Below the pieces are notes generated by a model. The model did no database searches. It was given only the letters and a program-made list of their open reading frames with translations, and was not told where the DNA came from. The translations under genes and the position numbers were made by a program. Below, piece after piece: positions 54,178-64,000 of a stretch of DNA of 64,000 nt (its first letter is position 1; every line of letters begins with the position of its first letter). Where the stretch lies: positions 3,596,001-3,660,000 of the forward strand of contig NZ_AP018441.1 of assembly GCF_009937975.1 (NCBI RefSeq). The letters are read 5' to 3'. The stretch comes from Undibacterium sp. YM2. Its GTDB lineage: Bacteria; Pseudomonadota; Gammaproteobacteria; Burkholderiales; Burkholderiaceae_D.

Positions 54178-57100
54178 ATATAGCTTTGTCCAAACCCACC
54201 TTGAAGGCTGGCGATACGCAAGATGTGACATTTACATTCTCCGAAGCCGTCTCTGACTTTGGAACCGCCGATATCTATATTGCCAACGGCATACTGTCAG
54301 GCTTGCAAACCGCCGACAACATCACTTTCACAGCGACTTTTACACCGAATACCAATTTTGAAAGCGGCAGCAATGTTATTTCGGTCAATTTGCCAGGCAC
54401 CTATAATTCGACTCATACACCAGGTGTAGGCATTACCAGCAGCAGCAACTTCGTTGTCGACACCAAGGCACCAACGCTTACCATCAGCAGCAATGTCAGC
54501 ACACTCAAAGCCGGCGAAACGGCGACGATTAGCTTCGCCTTCAGCGAAGTTCCAACTGGATTTACTGAGATTGACATTTCGGTTACTGGCGGTAGCTTAG
54601 GCAGCCTCACTGGCTCAGGCACGACTCGCACTGCGACATTCACACCAGATCCGGCAACCAACGCCGGCTCAGCCAGTATCATCGTTGCGTCTGGCAGCTA
54701 CACTGATGCGGCAGGCAACAGCGGTGGTGCTGGCAACAGCCCTGCCCTGACTTTTGACACGGGAATACCTGCTGTCAGCACGGTCAGTGTCCCAGCAAAT
54801 GCCACCTATGCGACAACACAAAATCTGAATTTCACCGTCAACTTTAATGAAGCAGTGATAGTGACTGGCACGCCCAGCCTTCCAGTCACGTTGGACACTG
54901 GTGGCAACGTTGCAGCTACTTATATCAGTGGCAGCGGCAGCAGCTCACTTCTATTTGGCTATACCATCGTTGATGGCAATCAGGACAGCAATGGTATTTC
55001 TGTCGGCAGCAGCGTCACCCTCAATGGCGGTACCATCAAAGATGGTGCAGGCAATAATGCCGCTCTTAACTTGAACGGAGTAACCAGCACAGCCGCAGTC
55101 AATGTTGATGGCATTGCCCCTACTGTCAGTACTGTCACGGTTCCCGCCAACGCCACTTATGTGCCAGGACAAGGCCTGAATTTTACGGTTAATTTTAATG
55201 AAGTCGTCAACGTTACAGGAACACCAACTATTCCAGTAACGCTCGATACCGGTGGCACCGTAGCAGCTTCTTACGTGAGCGGAAGCGGCACTTCAGCACT
55301 CGTATTCCGTTATACGGTTGCCAGCGGCAACCTCGATACCAATGGCATCAGTCTGGGCAGCAGTATTACTTTGAACAGTGGCAGCATCAAAGACACTGCA
55401 GGAAATAATGCTGCTCTCAATCTGAATGGTGTTAGCAGTACGACTGCTGTCATGGTGGATGGCGTTGCGCCTACCATCACCAGCATCAACCGTGCGTCAG
55501 GCAGCCCCAGCAACAGCAGCTTTGTAGATTTCCAGGTCACTTTCTCGGAGAGCGTGGCAAATGGTGGATTGGATATTTCCGATTTTGCGCTGGTGACGAC
55601 CGGCACAGCCAGCGGAAACATTGCCTCACTATCAGGCCCCGTTGGCAACGTCTGGACCGTTCGGGTTAACACTATCAGTGGTGACGGCACCTTAGGACTG
55701 AATTTCAAGAACAGCGGCACTGGTGTCACCGATGTGGCCGGCAATGCCATCGTTGGCGGGCATACTGGCGACGAGCTATATACACTGGATAACAGTGGCC
55801 CTGCGGTAACGAATGTCAGCTCAAGCACATCCAATGCCACCTATGCTGCGGGTACAGTCATACCGGTCACCATCATCTTCAATGAAACTGTCAATGTTAC
55901 CGGAATACCACAACTAACACTGGAAACTGGCACCATAGATCGGGTAATTAATTATGTCAGCGGTTCGGGCACTAACACGATCACCTTTAATTACACCGTA
56001 CAGGTAGGTGATGTCAGCGCAGATCTCGATTACCAGAACAGTACTGCTTTGCGCTTGAATGGCGGTACTATCAAGGATTCGCTGGGCAATAATGCCACAT
56101 TGACGCTGGCTGCGCCCGGTGCTGCCAACTCGCTGGGCAGCAACAAAGCCATCGTCATCTATACTAACTCCCCTCCCGCCATAGGCGGTGCCCTCGCTGG
56201 CCAGACCGTCACAGAAACCACCACGGTTTCTCCCTTCACCGGCGTCACCATCAACGATCCTGATGTCGGTGCTTCCGAAACCATCATCATCAGTCTGGAC
56301 CTGGCAGCCAAAGGAGCCTTTACTGCCGCCTCCCTGGCAGCGACTGGCTTCTCGACTGCCGATGGCGGCCTGACCTATACCCATGCCGCAGGAACACCGG
56401 CAGCCGTGCAGGCGGCCATCCGTGGCCTGGTGTTCCAGCCGGCGGCTGGCCGTGTCCCTGTGAGCAGCACAGAAACCACGACCTTTACCATCAGCGCCAA
56501 TGATGGGATTGCTTCTGCGGTATTGAACAATACGACGACAGTGATTGCGACCGGTATCAATGCGGCGCCGACCAATATCAGTCTCTCGAATGCGGCCATC
56601 CAGCAAGGCTCTGCCACCAACACCAGCGTCGGCACACTTCTTGTGACCGACCCCAATCCAGGGGATACCGCCAGCTTTACCCTGGTGACAGGTAATGGGG
56701 CGAATGACAGGGATAATGCCAAATTCGTAATCTCGGGTAACAGTCTGGTGGCCAAGAACCCACTGAGTATGACGCCCGGCAATTACACCATCTTCGTTCG
56801 CGCGACAGATGGCAGCGGCGCTGCCTATGAAAAAAGCCTGGTCATTGCTGTCGGCGACAATGTTGCCCCCGTTGCGACAGGCATCACCCGTCTCCAGCCA
56901 GAAAACAACAATCTGACCAACGTCGATTACAAAGTCAGCTTCAGCGAAGCAGTGGCGGGCGTCAATGCTGCAGCCTTTACCCTGGCAACGACAGGCACAG
57001 TCGCGGGGACGATCAGCAATGTGACGCAACTGGACGCTTCTACCTATAGCGTCAGGATCACAGGATTGACCGGTGATGGGACACTGGGCCTGAATCTGAA

Positions 57101-58805
57101 GAATGCCGGTACCGGCATCGTTGATACCACCAGCCTGGCTCTGAGTGGCAGCTTTACTGGACAGTTGTATCAGGTCGATCACACAGCGCCGACCACCAAC
57201 ATCAGTTCCGTTCGTTTATCCAATGATGATGGGATCAGCGGCACTGACTTCGTGACGACAGCGCCTCAACAAACCATCAGTGGCAGTCTCAGCAATGGTC
57301 TGGTAGCAGGTGAAACAGTCCAGGTCTCTATCGATAATGGCACCAACTGGCTCAATGCCACAACAGTGACAGGAAGCACCAGTTGGTCATTACAGAACCA
57401 GACACTGGGCGGCAACAATACCTTGAAGGTCCGGGTCACTGACCTGGCAGGTAATAGCGGAGCTGTACTGCAACAGGCTTATTCCATCCTCACCTATGAC
57501 AACAGTATGGGGACCAATCCTTCCGACAACACCATCCCAGTGGCTGGTCCGGATGCCGATGGTGACGGCATCCTGCAAACCATAGAAGCAGGAGTACCCA
57601 ACTGGATAGGTAGTGGCAAGGGAGACGGCAACGGCGATGGCAAAGCCGATCAGGCTCAGAAAGAAGTCGGCTCTTTGCCCTGGAATAATGGTGGCGTGGT
57701 CAATACCCACTTTGCGACCCTGAGTAGCAATCAGGCTTTGGCTCTGTCTAACATCACGACTACGGCCAGCCCGACTGATCTGTCCAAGGACTTGCAACTG
57801 CAATATGGCTTGATCAACGGCCAGATCAGCGGCGTGGGTGCCGGCAAGGATGTCAGCCTTTCCCTCTATACCGATAAGCTTGGTTCAGTGAATGGCTACT
57901 GGGTACAGGACAGGGCCGGTAACTGGACGAATATTGCCAGCGCGATCACTGAGGTGAATGGCAAACTGAAGGTGGATTTCAAGATTACCGATGGCGGCAT
58001 GTTTGACGCCGACGGCAAGGTCGATGGCAAAATCAGCTTTAGTGGTGGCCTGGGTTTCAAAACCAGCCCACTGCCAGGCGACAAGGATGGTGACGGCATC
58101 CCCGATGCCATAGAAGCGAAGGTCGGCACCAACCAGAACCAGAAAGACAATGATGTGTTGCACAGGGCTGACCTGTTTGCCATGCAGCTCTACCGGGATG
58201 TGCTGTTCCGTGAGGGAGATACTGCCGGTATCACTTACTGGCAGCAGCAAATCGACAGCGGGCATTTGAACCGTGCCCAGGTGGCAGCGTCGATGCTGGC
58301 TTCGACCGAGTTCCAGAATAATGTCGGCAGCCTGACCCGCCTGTACTTTGGCGCCTTTGACCGCTTGCCTGACCGGGATGGCCTGGCTTACTGGATAGGG
58401 CAGGAGAAAGCCGGGGCCAGCCTCAGCGGCATCAGCGGCGCCTTTGTGGCCAGTGCCGAGTTCCAGAATGCCTATGGCAATCTGAACAATACGGCCTTTG
58501 TAGACAGGGTGTACCAGAATGTCCTGCACCGCACTGCTGATGCGGCAGGCCAGGTTTACTGGCTGGGGCAGTTGAACAATGGCCTCTCGCGTGGTGACAT
58601 GCTGGCGGGCTTTACCGAGTCAGCGGAGTTCAAGGTGAATTCACAATCCAAAGTGTCTTTGACGCTGGATTACATCGGTCTCCTGGGCCATGCGCCGGAT
58701 CAGGCGACCTTTGATACTTTGCTCAGCCAATCGGGTACGGATGTGGTCACGCTGATCGGGCAGTTTATTAATTCGCCTGAGTATCTGGCGAGGTTTATAA
58801 GCTGA
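54174..58805 (+). CDS. Giant surface protein 1, C-terminal part (Ig-like repeats, DUF4214)
   Basis: A 1543-codon frame with no credible start of its own; it is the continuation of the preceding gene. Domains: several bacterial Ig-like units, including a 117-aa repeat pair beginning near 54783 and 55134 (VPANATY...VNVDGIAPTVS); a cadherin-like block; Asp/Gly calcium-type motifs (DADGDGILQTIEAG, DKDGDGIPDAIEAKVG); and C-terminal DUF4214 repeats from about residue 1330 (QLYRDVLFREGDTAGITYW). This is typical of large type I-secreted adhesins. No secretion genes lie in the window. Confidence 0.88.
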   Translation: MNIALSKPTLKAGDTQDVTFTFSEAVSDFGTADIYIANGILSGLQTADNITFTATFTPNTNFESGSNVISVNLPGTYNSTHTPGVGITSSSNFVVDTKAPTLTISSNVSTLKAGETATISFAFSEVPTGFTEIDISVTGGSLGSLTGSGTTRTATFTPDPATNAGSASIIVASGSYTDAAGNSGGAGNSPALTFDTGIPAVSTVSVPANATYATTQNLNFTVNFNEAVIVTGTPSLPVTLDTGGNVAATYISGSGSSSLLFGYTIVDGNQDSNGISVGSSVTLNGGTIKDGAGNNAALNLNGVTSTAAVNVDGIAPTVSTVTVPANATYVPGQGLNFTVNFNEVVNVTGTPTIPVTLDTGGTVAASYVSGSGTSALVFRYTVASGNLDTNGISLGSSITLNSGSIKDTAGNNAALNLNGVSSTTAVMVDGVAPTITSINRASGSPSNSSFVDFQVTFSESVANGGLDISDFALVTTGTASGNIASLSGPVGNVWTVRVNTISGDGTLGLNFKNSGTGVTDVAGNAIVGGHTGDELYTLDNSGPAVTNVSSSTSNATYAAGTVIPVTIIFNETVNVTGIPQLTLETGTIDRVINYVSGSGTNTITFNYTVQVGDVSADLDYQNSTALRLNGGTIKDSLGNNATLTLAAPGAANSLGSNKAIVIYTNSPPAIGGALAGQTVTETTTVSPFTGVTINDPDVGASETIIISLDLAAKGAFTAASLAATGFSTADGGLTYTHAAGTPAAVQAAIRGLVFQPAAGRVPVSSTETTTFTISANDGIASAVLNNTTTVIATGINAAPTNISLSNAAIQQGSATNTSVGTLLVTDPNPGDTASFTLVTGNGANDRDNAKFVISGNSLVAKNPLSMTPGNYTIFVRATDGSGAAYEKSLVIAVGDNVAPVATGITRLQPENNNLTNVDYKVSFSEAVAGVNAAAFTLATTGTVAGTISNVTQLDASTYSVRITGLTGDGTLGLNLKNAGTGIVDTTSLALSGSFTGQLYQVDHTAPTTNISSVRLSNDDGISGTDFVTTAPQQTISGSLSNGLVAGETVQVSIDNGTNWLNATTVTGSTSWSLQNQTLGGNNTLKVRVTDLAGNSGAVLQQAYSILTYDNSMGTNPSDNTIPVAGPDADGDGILQTIEAGVPNWIGSGKGDGNGDGKADQAQKEVGSLPWNNGGVVNTHFATLSSNQALALSNITTTASPTDLSKDLQLQYGLINGQISGVGAGKDVSLSLYTDKLGSVNGYWVQDRAGNWTNIASAITEVNGKLKVDFKITDGGMFDADGKVDGKISFSGGLGFKTSPLPGDKDGDGIPDAIEAKVGTNQNQKDNDVLHRADLFAMQLYRDVLFREGDTAGITYWQQQIDSGHLNRAQVAASMLASTEFQNNVGSLTRLYFGAFDRLPDRDGLAYWIGQEKAGASLSGISGAFVASAEFQNAYGNLNNTAFVDRVYQNVLHRTADAAGQVYWLGQLNNGLSRGDMLAGFTESAEFKVNSQSKVSLTLDYIGLLGHAPDQATFDTLLSQSGTDVVTLIGQFINSPEYLARFIS

Positions 58806-58834
58806 TTTGAACAATATTAATAGGAAATAAAGTC

Positions 58835-59470
58835 ATGACATCCTTTAGATTGAATATTGACCTTTCCTCCGAAGACCTGCATTTACTTTCACAAGTCAAT
58901 TACAAAATTATCGTAGCCAAGACTTTTTCCGGAGGCCAGCCAAATGTCGCATGGCAGATATTTCGGCCAGCGCTCAGAAACACAATCAGCTGGGAAGAAG
59001 AGTACGGTATTTATGCATCTTCAACATCATTGCAAAATGGTGCGAAGCTGAGAAAAATATCGGAAACAGAAATTCCAGCCGTAGCAGGTAAGCTCTATTC
59101 ATTGCAGGAAAATGGGATCATTGAGAATTCCGTAGGGGATGGCAATGCCCAAGTATTTACTTTGTTAAATCAATACCCCACACCGCCGGGAAGTATGGTC
59201 ACGGGTCTATATCAAAATGCGCAAGTGAACGGGATTGAAATAGCTGGCAATGCTGTATCTGCAATGCCAGTACATTTCAAGAATAGTATTGAGATGCAAC
59301 CCTGCCCTACTGTGCATCTCTGGATTTCCAGTTGGCCAGAAGGTAGCAGCCTGACACAGCCCGGGACGTCAACCGTGACCCAACTGTCATTTGAAGATGG
59401 TATAAACGAAATCACATGCTATTTCGACATAAGGACCAGTAAGTTCCTTCTCCCTCGACGATGGAACTAA
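58835..59470 (+). CDS. Hypothetical protein between the two giant genes
   Basis: A 211-aa protein I do not recognise. It has no signal peptide or membrane segment, and is beta-rich with a WEEEYGIYASST motif and a C-terminal FEDGINEITCYFDIRTSKF. It lies 29 nt after giant gene 1 with GGAAAT as a weak ribosome site, so it may be co-transcribed. Position suggests a role linked to the surface proteins, but no function can be stated. Confidence 0.75.
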   Translation: MTSFRLNIDLSSEDLHLLSQVNYKIIVAKTFSGGQPNVAWQIFRPALRNTISWEEEYGIYASSTSLQNGAKLRKISETEIPAVAGKLYSLQENGIIENSVGDGNAQVFTLLNQYPTPPGSMVTGLYQNAQVNGIEIAGNAVSAMPVHFKNSIEMQPCPTVHLWISSWPEGSSLTQPGTSTVTQLSFEDGINEITCYFDIRTSKFLLPRRWN

Positions 59471-59876
59471 ACAATAGCAAAGTCAACACGGAATCGCCAT
59501 CTCATCACTATCAATAGCACAAAGTCAGCAACCTCTGTCTACGATGCCAGTTGTCAGAAAACGGCTTGCAGTCCCCGGCATTTTCCACCACCCACTTTAG
59601 AACTGGATAGAGAGCTATCCAGTTACTGCCATTAGGAGGGAGGTCCTGGCTAAGTCGGCATCAGACATGGGCATTTAATTACGATTTCCAGATTTCGCCA
59701 ATCAAGAATCACCGCCCTTCTTACGAATCTCTTACGGCAGTTTGATAGCATCAAGCAATTTTTTCATAGCCATTATTGCATGATGTTTTGAGCAACTTCT
59801 TAGCTTTCAAGATTCCTCAATCTTGCCCGCGAGCTCGACATGCGTACACCTTTTCTTTAAGTCAGAAGTCTACACA
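59471..59876. promoter_or_regulatory. Control region of the second giant surface protein gene
   Basis: About 400 nt without a gene. It holds a perfect 10-bp hairpin AACTGGATAG-AGAG-CTATCCAGTT at 59601-59624 (probable end of the upstream transcript, T-tract absent). It also has the direct repeat CTTACGA-ATCT-CTTACGG at 59720-59737, matching the element before the first giant gene. Confidence 0.5.
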
Positions 59877-60731
59877 ATGAATCTGCTCAATCAAACTGCC
59901 GCAACCGATATTCAGTCTGTCCACGAAGACGCACTTGCTAACTCAACCGTTGCGCATTTGATGGCTACCTTGTCCACGCCCGCCCCCTCCCTATCCTTGG
60001 GTACTGCGGCAAATCCAAGCGCGGGCCAGCAGATTCTGATCATTGATGGTCGGGTACCAGATCAGGCCACGCTGATCAATGCAGCCAAAGAAGGGGTTAA
60101 AGTCATCGTTCTGGATACAGAGCATGATGGCGTGCAACAAATTGCCGATGCATTAAAGGATGTCCACAACGCTTCGTCTATCAGCATCATTTCGCATGGT
60201 GATGATGGTGTTCTCTTGCTAGGTAACTCACCTCTGCATAACGGTAATGTCGCCAACTATACCGAACAGTTAAAAGCCATCGGTGCATCTTTACAGACCG
60301 GTGGAGAAATCAGGCTGTACGGCTGTGATATTGGCAAAGACAGTGTTGGTCAGGATTTTATTCAAACCATTGCCCAGGTGACCGGCGCCACGGTAGAAGC
60401 CTCAACTGATGCAACAGGAACTGCAAGCCGGGGCGGCAACTGGGACCTGGAAATATCGACTGGCACCCTGCATAAGGATAGTGCTCTGGATACCAGCAAG
60501 CTTGGCAACTACGATCATTTATTGGTGACGACCGCTGTCAATAGCATCAATAGTCTTAAGTCTGCTATCGCCACCGGTAACAGCGATGGTGTCGATGATG
60601 TCATTACATTTACTGGCAATATCACCTTTAGCAACGCCTCTGATAGCGTCCCTATCAATGTTACCGATGGTCACACGATGACCATAGTCGGGGTGGTAAC
60701 ACCCTCAACGGCAATAATATGGCAAGGGTGA
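59877..60731 (+). CDS. Giant surface protein 2, N-terminal part (DUF4347); frameshifted
   Basis: Paralog of the gene at 52441. Start 59877 (MNLLNQTAATDIQSV). DUF4347 spans about 52-230 with the same H107 (SHG) and C150 (YGC) pair. The frame stops at 60729-60731. Adding one G to the G4 run 60690-60693 continues as GGNTLNGNNMARVMTVG, matching the paralog. The joined gene extends past the window end. Confidence 0.85.
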   Translation: MNLLNQTAATDIQSVHEDALANSTVAHLMATLSTPAPSLSLGTAANPSAGQQILIIDGRVPDQATLINAAKEGVKVIVLDTEHDGVQQIADALKDVHNASSISIISHGDDGVLLLGNSPLHNGNVANYTEQLKAIGASLQTGGEIRLYGCDIGKDSVGQDFIQTIAQVTGATVEASTDATGTASRGGNWDLEISTGTLHKDSALDTSKLGNYDHLLVTTAVNSINSLKSAIATGNSDGVDDVITFTGNITFSNASDSVPINVTDGHTMTIVGVVTPSTAIIWQG

Positions 60732-63700
60732 TGACCGTCGGCACAAACGGCGCAGGATCTGCTGTCGTTATTCAAAACCTGACGATTACCAATGGCTTTG
60801 TCACTGGCAATGGCGGTAACGCTGGTGTCAACGGACCAGACCTCAACGATATAGGAAAGCCGGGGGACGATGCCAAGGGAGCCGGCATATGGAATTCTGG
60901 CGTTTTAACAATTTCAAACAGCAATATAACAAATAACAAGGCTTCAGCAGGCGGCGGTGCCGGCGGCCTGACATCTGGTAATGGTGGCGGTGGTGGTGGT
61001 GGTGGCGGCTACGGGAGCAGCTATGGCGGTAATGGCGGATCCAGTTTAGCGTATTCGCACCCGGGAGCAACAGGCACCGCTGGCGCCGGTGGCAATGGAG
61101 GACCGCTTTCGGGGATATACTCTTTGCTGGGCGGAAAAGGCGGTACGACCACAGGAGGGAATGGTTCAGGTGGGTTTGCAACTTACTCCAGAGGGGGCAA
61201 CGGTGGCACTGCCAATGCAGGTGGAGGGTTGAGTATTGGCGGTGGCGGCGGTGGTGGCGGTGCCGATGCAAAAGGCGGAGCCGGTGGAAACGCGGTTGGT
61301 GGTATCTACAACATCGGAACATTGACCATTACAGGTAGCAGCATCACCAACAACATTGGTGCCGGCGGCGGTGGCGGTGGCGGCAGTAAAGCAGATATAG
61401 GTAAAGACGGAGGCGCTGGTGGCAATGGTATAGGCGGCATATGGAACAATGGCGGAACGGTCACTCTGGATAGTGTGACCAATAATTCACTCGCAACTGG
61501 CAATCGTGCTGGTGCGGGCAATGGCGGCTATGCTGATTCAGGTAGTTCCTCAGGGGCCGACGGGATTGCTTACGATCAGAAACTTGGTAATTTCACGGTA
61601 CTCAACAATCCCACTATTACCAACGTTACATCCAGCAAGCTGAACGGCAGCTATTCGGTTGGTACAGTCATACAGATACAGATTACTTTCAATGAAGCAG
61701 TCACAGTCACTGGCATCCCACAGTTATTACTTGAAACAGGTACCGTAGACCGCACTATCAATTACGTCAGCGGTTCAACCAGCAACACGCTGACTTTCAC
61801 TTATACAGTCCAGGCTGGTGATACCAGTGGCGATCTCGACTACAACAGTACGACAGCACTATCGCTCAATGGTGGCACCATCAAATCAACGTCATCCGGC
61901 TCCGATGCGACGCTGGCGCTATTTAGTCCAGGTGCTGCCAATTCGCTGGGCGCGAACAAGAACATCGTCATTGACACGACGGCACCTGCCGCTCCAAGCA
62001 CACCAGACATGACGGCGGGCACCGACAACGGTGTCTCTAATACCGACAATCTCACTTCCAGCACCACACCTGTGTTCACGGGTACAGCAGAGACTGGCAG
62101 TATTGTGACGCTCTACGATACCGACGGCACAACTGTACTGGGTACTGCTACAGCAACGGGTGGTAGCTACTCAATTACCTCTTCAACATTAAGTGCAGGT
62201 GGACATACCCTGACAGCCAAAGCCACAGATGCGGCTGGAAATGTGAGTGTCGCATCAACCGGACTGTCGTTCACCATCGACACGACGGCCCCCACAGTGA
62301 ACTCTGTCAGTGTTCCAGCGAATGCCACTTACATCGTCGGACAAAACCTCGACTTTACGTTGAACTTAAGCGAAAACGTCACTGTCACTGGTTCGCCCAA
62401 GCTTGACCTGACACTCGACACTGGCGGCACCGTTGCGGCAACTTACCTGAGTGGATCTGGTACCAATGCTCTGGTATTCCGCTACACCGTCGCTAATGGC
62501 AATCTTGATACCAACGGTGTCAGCCTGGCCGCTAATATCGCCCTGAACGGTGGCACATTAAGAGATACTGCAGGTAACGACGCAACACTGACGCTCAACA
62601 GCGTTGGCGCATTAAGCAATGTCCTGGTTGATGGCGTGGTACCTACCGTTTCCTCCATCAATCGCACAGGTGCAGCCATTACCAATGCCACCAGTGTCAG
62701 CTACACGGTGACTTTTTCAGAAAGCGTCACAGGCGTCGATACCAGTGACTTTGTGCTTACCCCAACAGGCGGCGTTAATGGCAACATTACCAGCGTGACC
62801 GGCAGTGGTACCACTTATACCGTCACCGTCAATGGCATTAGCGGTGATGGAACTTTGAGACTGGACCTTAAAAATGCAGGCACAGGCATTGCCGACGTAG
62901 CAAGCAACGCCATTGCCACCGGTTATACCGGCGGCCAGGTGTATACCCTCGATAACACGGCGCCGACCACCACGATCGCAACTGCCGCCATGTCTGCCGA
63001 TACCGGCACGTCCAACACTGATTTCATTACTAAAACTGCCGCACAAACCATATCCGGCACCTTGAGTGCGAATATGGTGGCAAACGAATTTGTCGAAGTC
63101 TCTATCGATAACGGCAGCACCTGGACCAATGCCACAACAACCGTTGGACAGAATACCTGGTCTCTCAGTGGCGTTACCCTGACGGCTAGCTCCGCCCTGA
63201 AGGTGCGGGTGAGCGATGCGGCAGGAAATAGTGGTACGGCATTTAGCCAGGCTTATGTGCTAGATACCACGGCACCGACCACGACGATTGCCACAGCCAC
63301 CTTCTCGGCCGATACCGGCACGTCCAGCACTGATTTCATTACCAAAACTGCCGCACAAACCATATCCGGCACCTTGACTGCGAATATGGTCGCTGGAGAG
63401 ATCGTCGAAGTGTCGCTTGATAATGGCAGTACCTGGACCAGTGCCACAACAACCGTTGGATTGAATACCTGGTCTCTCGGTGGCGTTACCCTGACGGCTA
63501 GCTCTACCCTGCAGGTGCGGGTGAGCGATACGGCAGGCAATAGTAGCGCGACGCTTAGCCAGGCTTATGTGCTCGATACCACGGCACCGACCACCACGAT
63601 TGCAACTGCCACCTTCTCGGCCGATACCGGCACGTCCAACATCGATTTCATTACCAAAACTGCAGCACAAACCATATCAGGCACCTTGAGTGCGAATATG

Positions 63701-64000
63701 GTGGCAAACGAATTTGTCGAAGTCTCCATCGATAATGGCAGCACCTGGACCAATGCCACAACAACTGTTGGACAGGATACCTGGTCTCTCAGTGGCGTTA
63801 CCCTGACGGGAAGCTCCACCCTGAAGGTCCGGTTGAGCGATGCAGCAGGGAATAGTGGTACGGCATTTAGCCAGGCTTATGTGCTCGATACCACGGCACC
63901 GACCACCACGATTGCAACTGCTTCCTTCTCGGCCGATACCGGCACGTCCAGCACAGATTTCATTACTAAAACTGCCGCACAAACCATATCCGGTACCTTG
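60695..64000 (+). CDS. Giant surface protein 2, continuation (Gly-rich, Ig-like 104-aa repeats; runs off window)
   Basis: Open in one frame from 60695 to the last base, with no stop. It begins with a Gly-rich passenger like that of protein 1 (up to about 61560), then Ig-like units, then tandem near-identical 312-bp (104-aa) repeats starting at 62963, 63275, 63587 and 63899. Each repeat carries TAPTTTIATA, FSADTGTSS and TAAQTISGTL. It has no start codon of its own and is the continuation of the frame from 59877. The C-terminus, probably DUF4214-like, lies outside. Confidence 0.85.
62963..64000 (+). repeat. Tandem 312-bp repeats encoding Ig-like domains
   Basis: Units begin at 62963, 63275, 63587 and 63899, exactly 312 nt apart, each opening with CCGACCAC. 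The last is cut by the window edge. Near-identity between units indicates recent duplication. Confidence 0.95.

Noticed and set aside
55914..57182. A 422-codon open frame on the minus strand
   Set aside because: Antisense to the giant surface gene; arises from its repetitive codon use.
62963..64000. CRISPR-like or satellite repeat array
   Set aside because: Units are 312 bp, contiguous and coding in one frame without spacers, so they are protein repeats.
1..64000. Mobile elements, prophage, tRNA or rRNA genes
   Set aside because: I looked for transposases, integrases, terminal inverted repeats, tRNA cloverleaf cores and rRNA segments and found none.

Overview
The window looks like chromosomal DNA of a betaproteobacterium, most likely Oxalobacteraceae (Undibacterium-like). 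This is inferred from moderate GC content, gene repertoire and family resemblance; no rRNA or marker gene is present to prove it. I see no tRNA, rRNA, CRISPR array, prophage or insertion sequence.

Layout. 1-1928: end of a phosphonate-type ABC importer (phnC fragment, two phnE permeases). 1957-9934: a locus with a YfcC-type carrier and an M14 zinc deacylase/peptidase on the minus strand, divergent from an RpiR regulator, a TonB-dependent receptor and an exported cyanophycinase on the plus strand. Together these read as a pathway for using external cyanophycin. 10247-17444: signalling genes (a Cache-domain chemoreceptor, a lone periplasmic Cache protein, a REC-PAS-GGDEF-EAL protein), an unrecognised 530-aa protein, a small TonB-C protein and an Imm32-like protein. 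17516-22430: the glycine cleavage operon gcvT-gcvH-gcvP behind a tandem glycine riboswitch. 22870-24239: an exported pectate lyase broken by a frameshift. 24324-35125: a zinc-ribbon protein, penicillin acylase, ABC exporter, VOC protein, a divergent TetR/MFS pair, a YtcJ-like amidohydrolase and an MltD-like transglycosylase. 35334-37980: a TetR-SDR-MDR oxidoreductase group. 38225-40440: a lipoprotein lipase with an OmpW porin. 40754-45067: an RND efflux pair. 45266-47817: a bufferin-type copper RiPP operon (bufA-bufB-bufC-doxX). 48036-51288: small genes (S4 RNA-binding, hemerythrin, YjfB, MobB) and a periplasmic binding protein. 51486-52046: a small beta-barrel. 52441-64000: two tandem paralogous giant surface proteins (DUF4347, Gly-rich, Ig-like repeats, DUF4214); the second runs off the window.

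Four genes (pectate lyase, doxX, both giant proteins) are each broken by an apparent loss of one base in a homopolymer run. In each case one added base restores an uninterrupted family-consistent protein. That shared signature suggests residual assembly error rather than four independent decays, though phase variation is possible for the G7 tract in doxX.

Regulatory DNA of note: the tandem glycine riboswitch; a 7+4+7 direct repeat at matching distance upstream of both giant genes; a 14-bp motif (ATGATGAYYRTCAT) shared by the control regions of two TetR-linked gene sets; and a perfect 20-bp palindrome ahead of the periplasmic binding protein gene.
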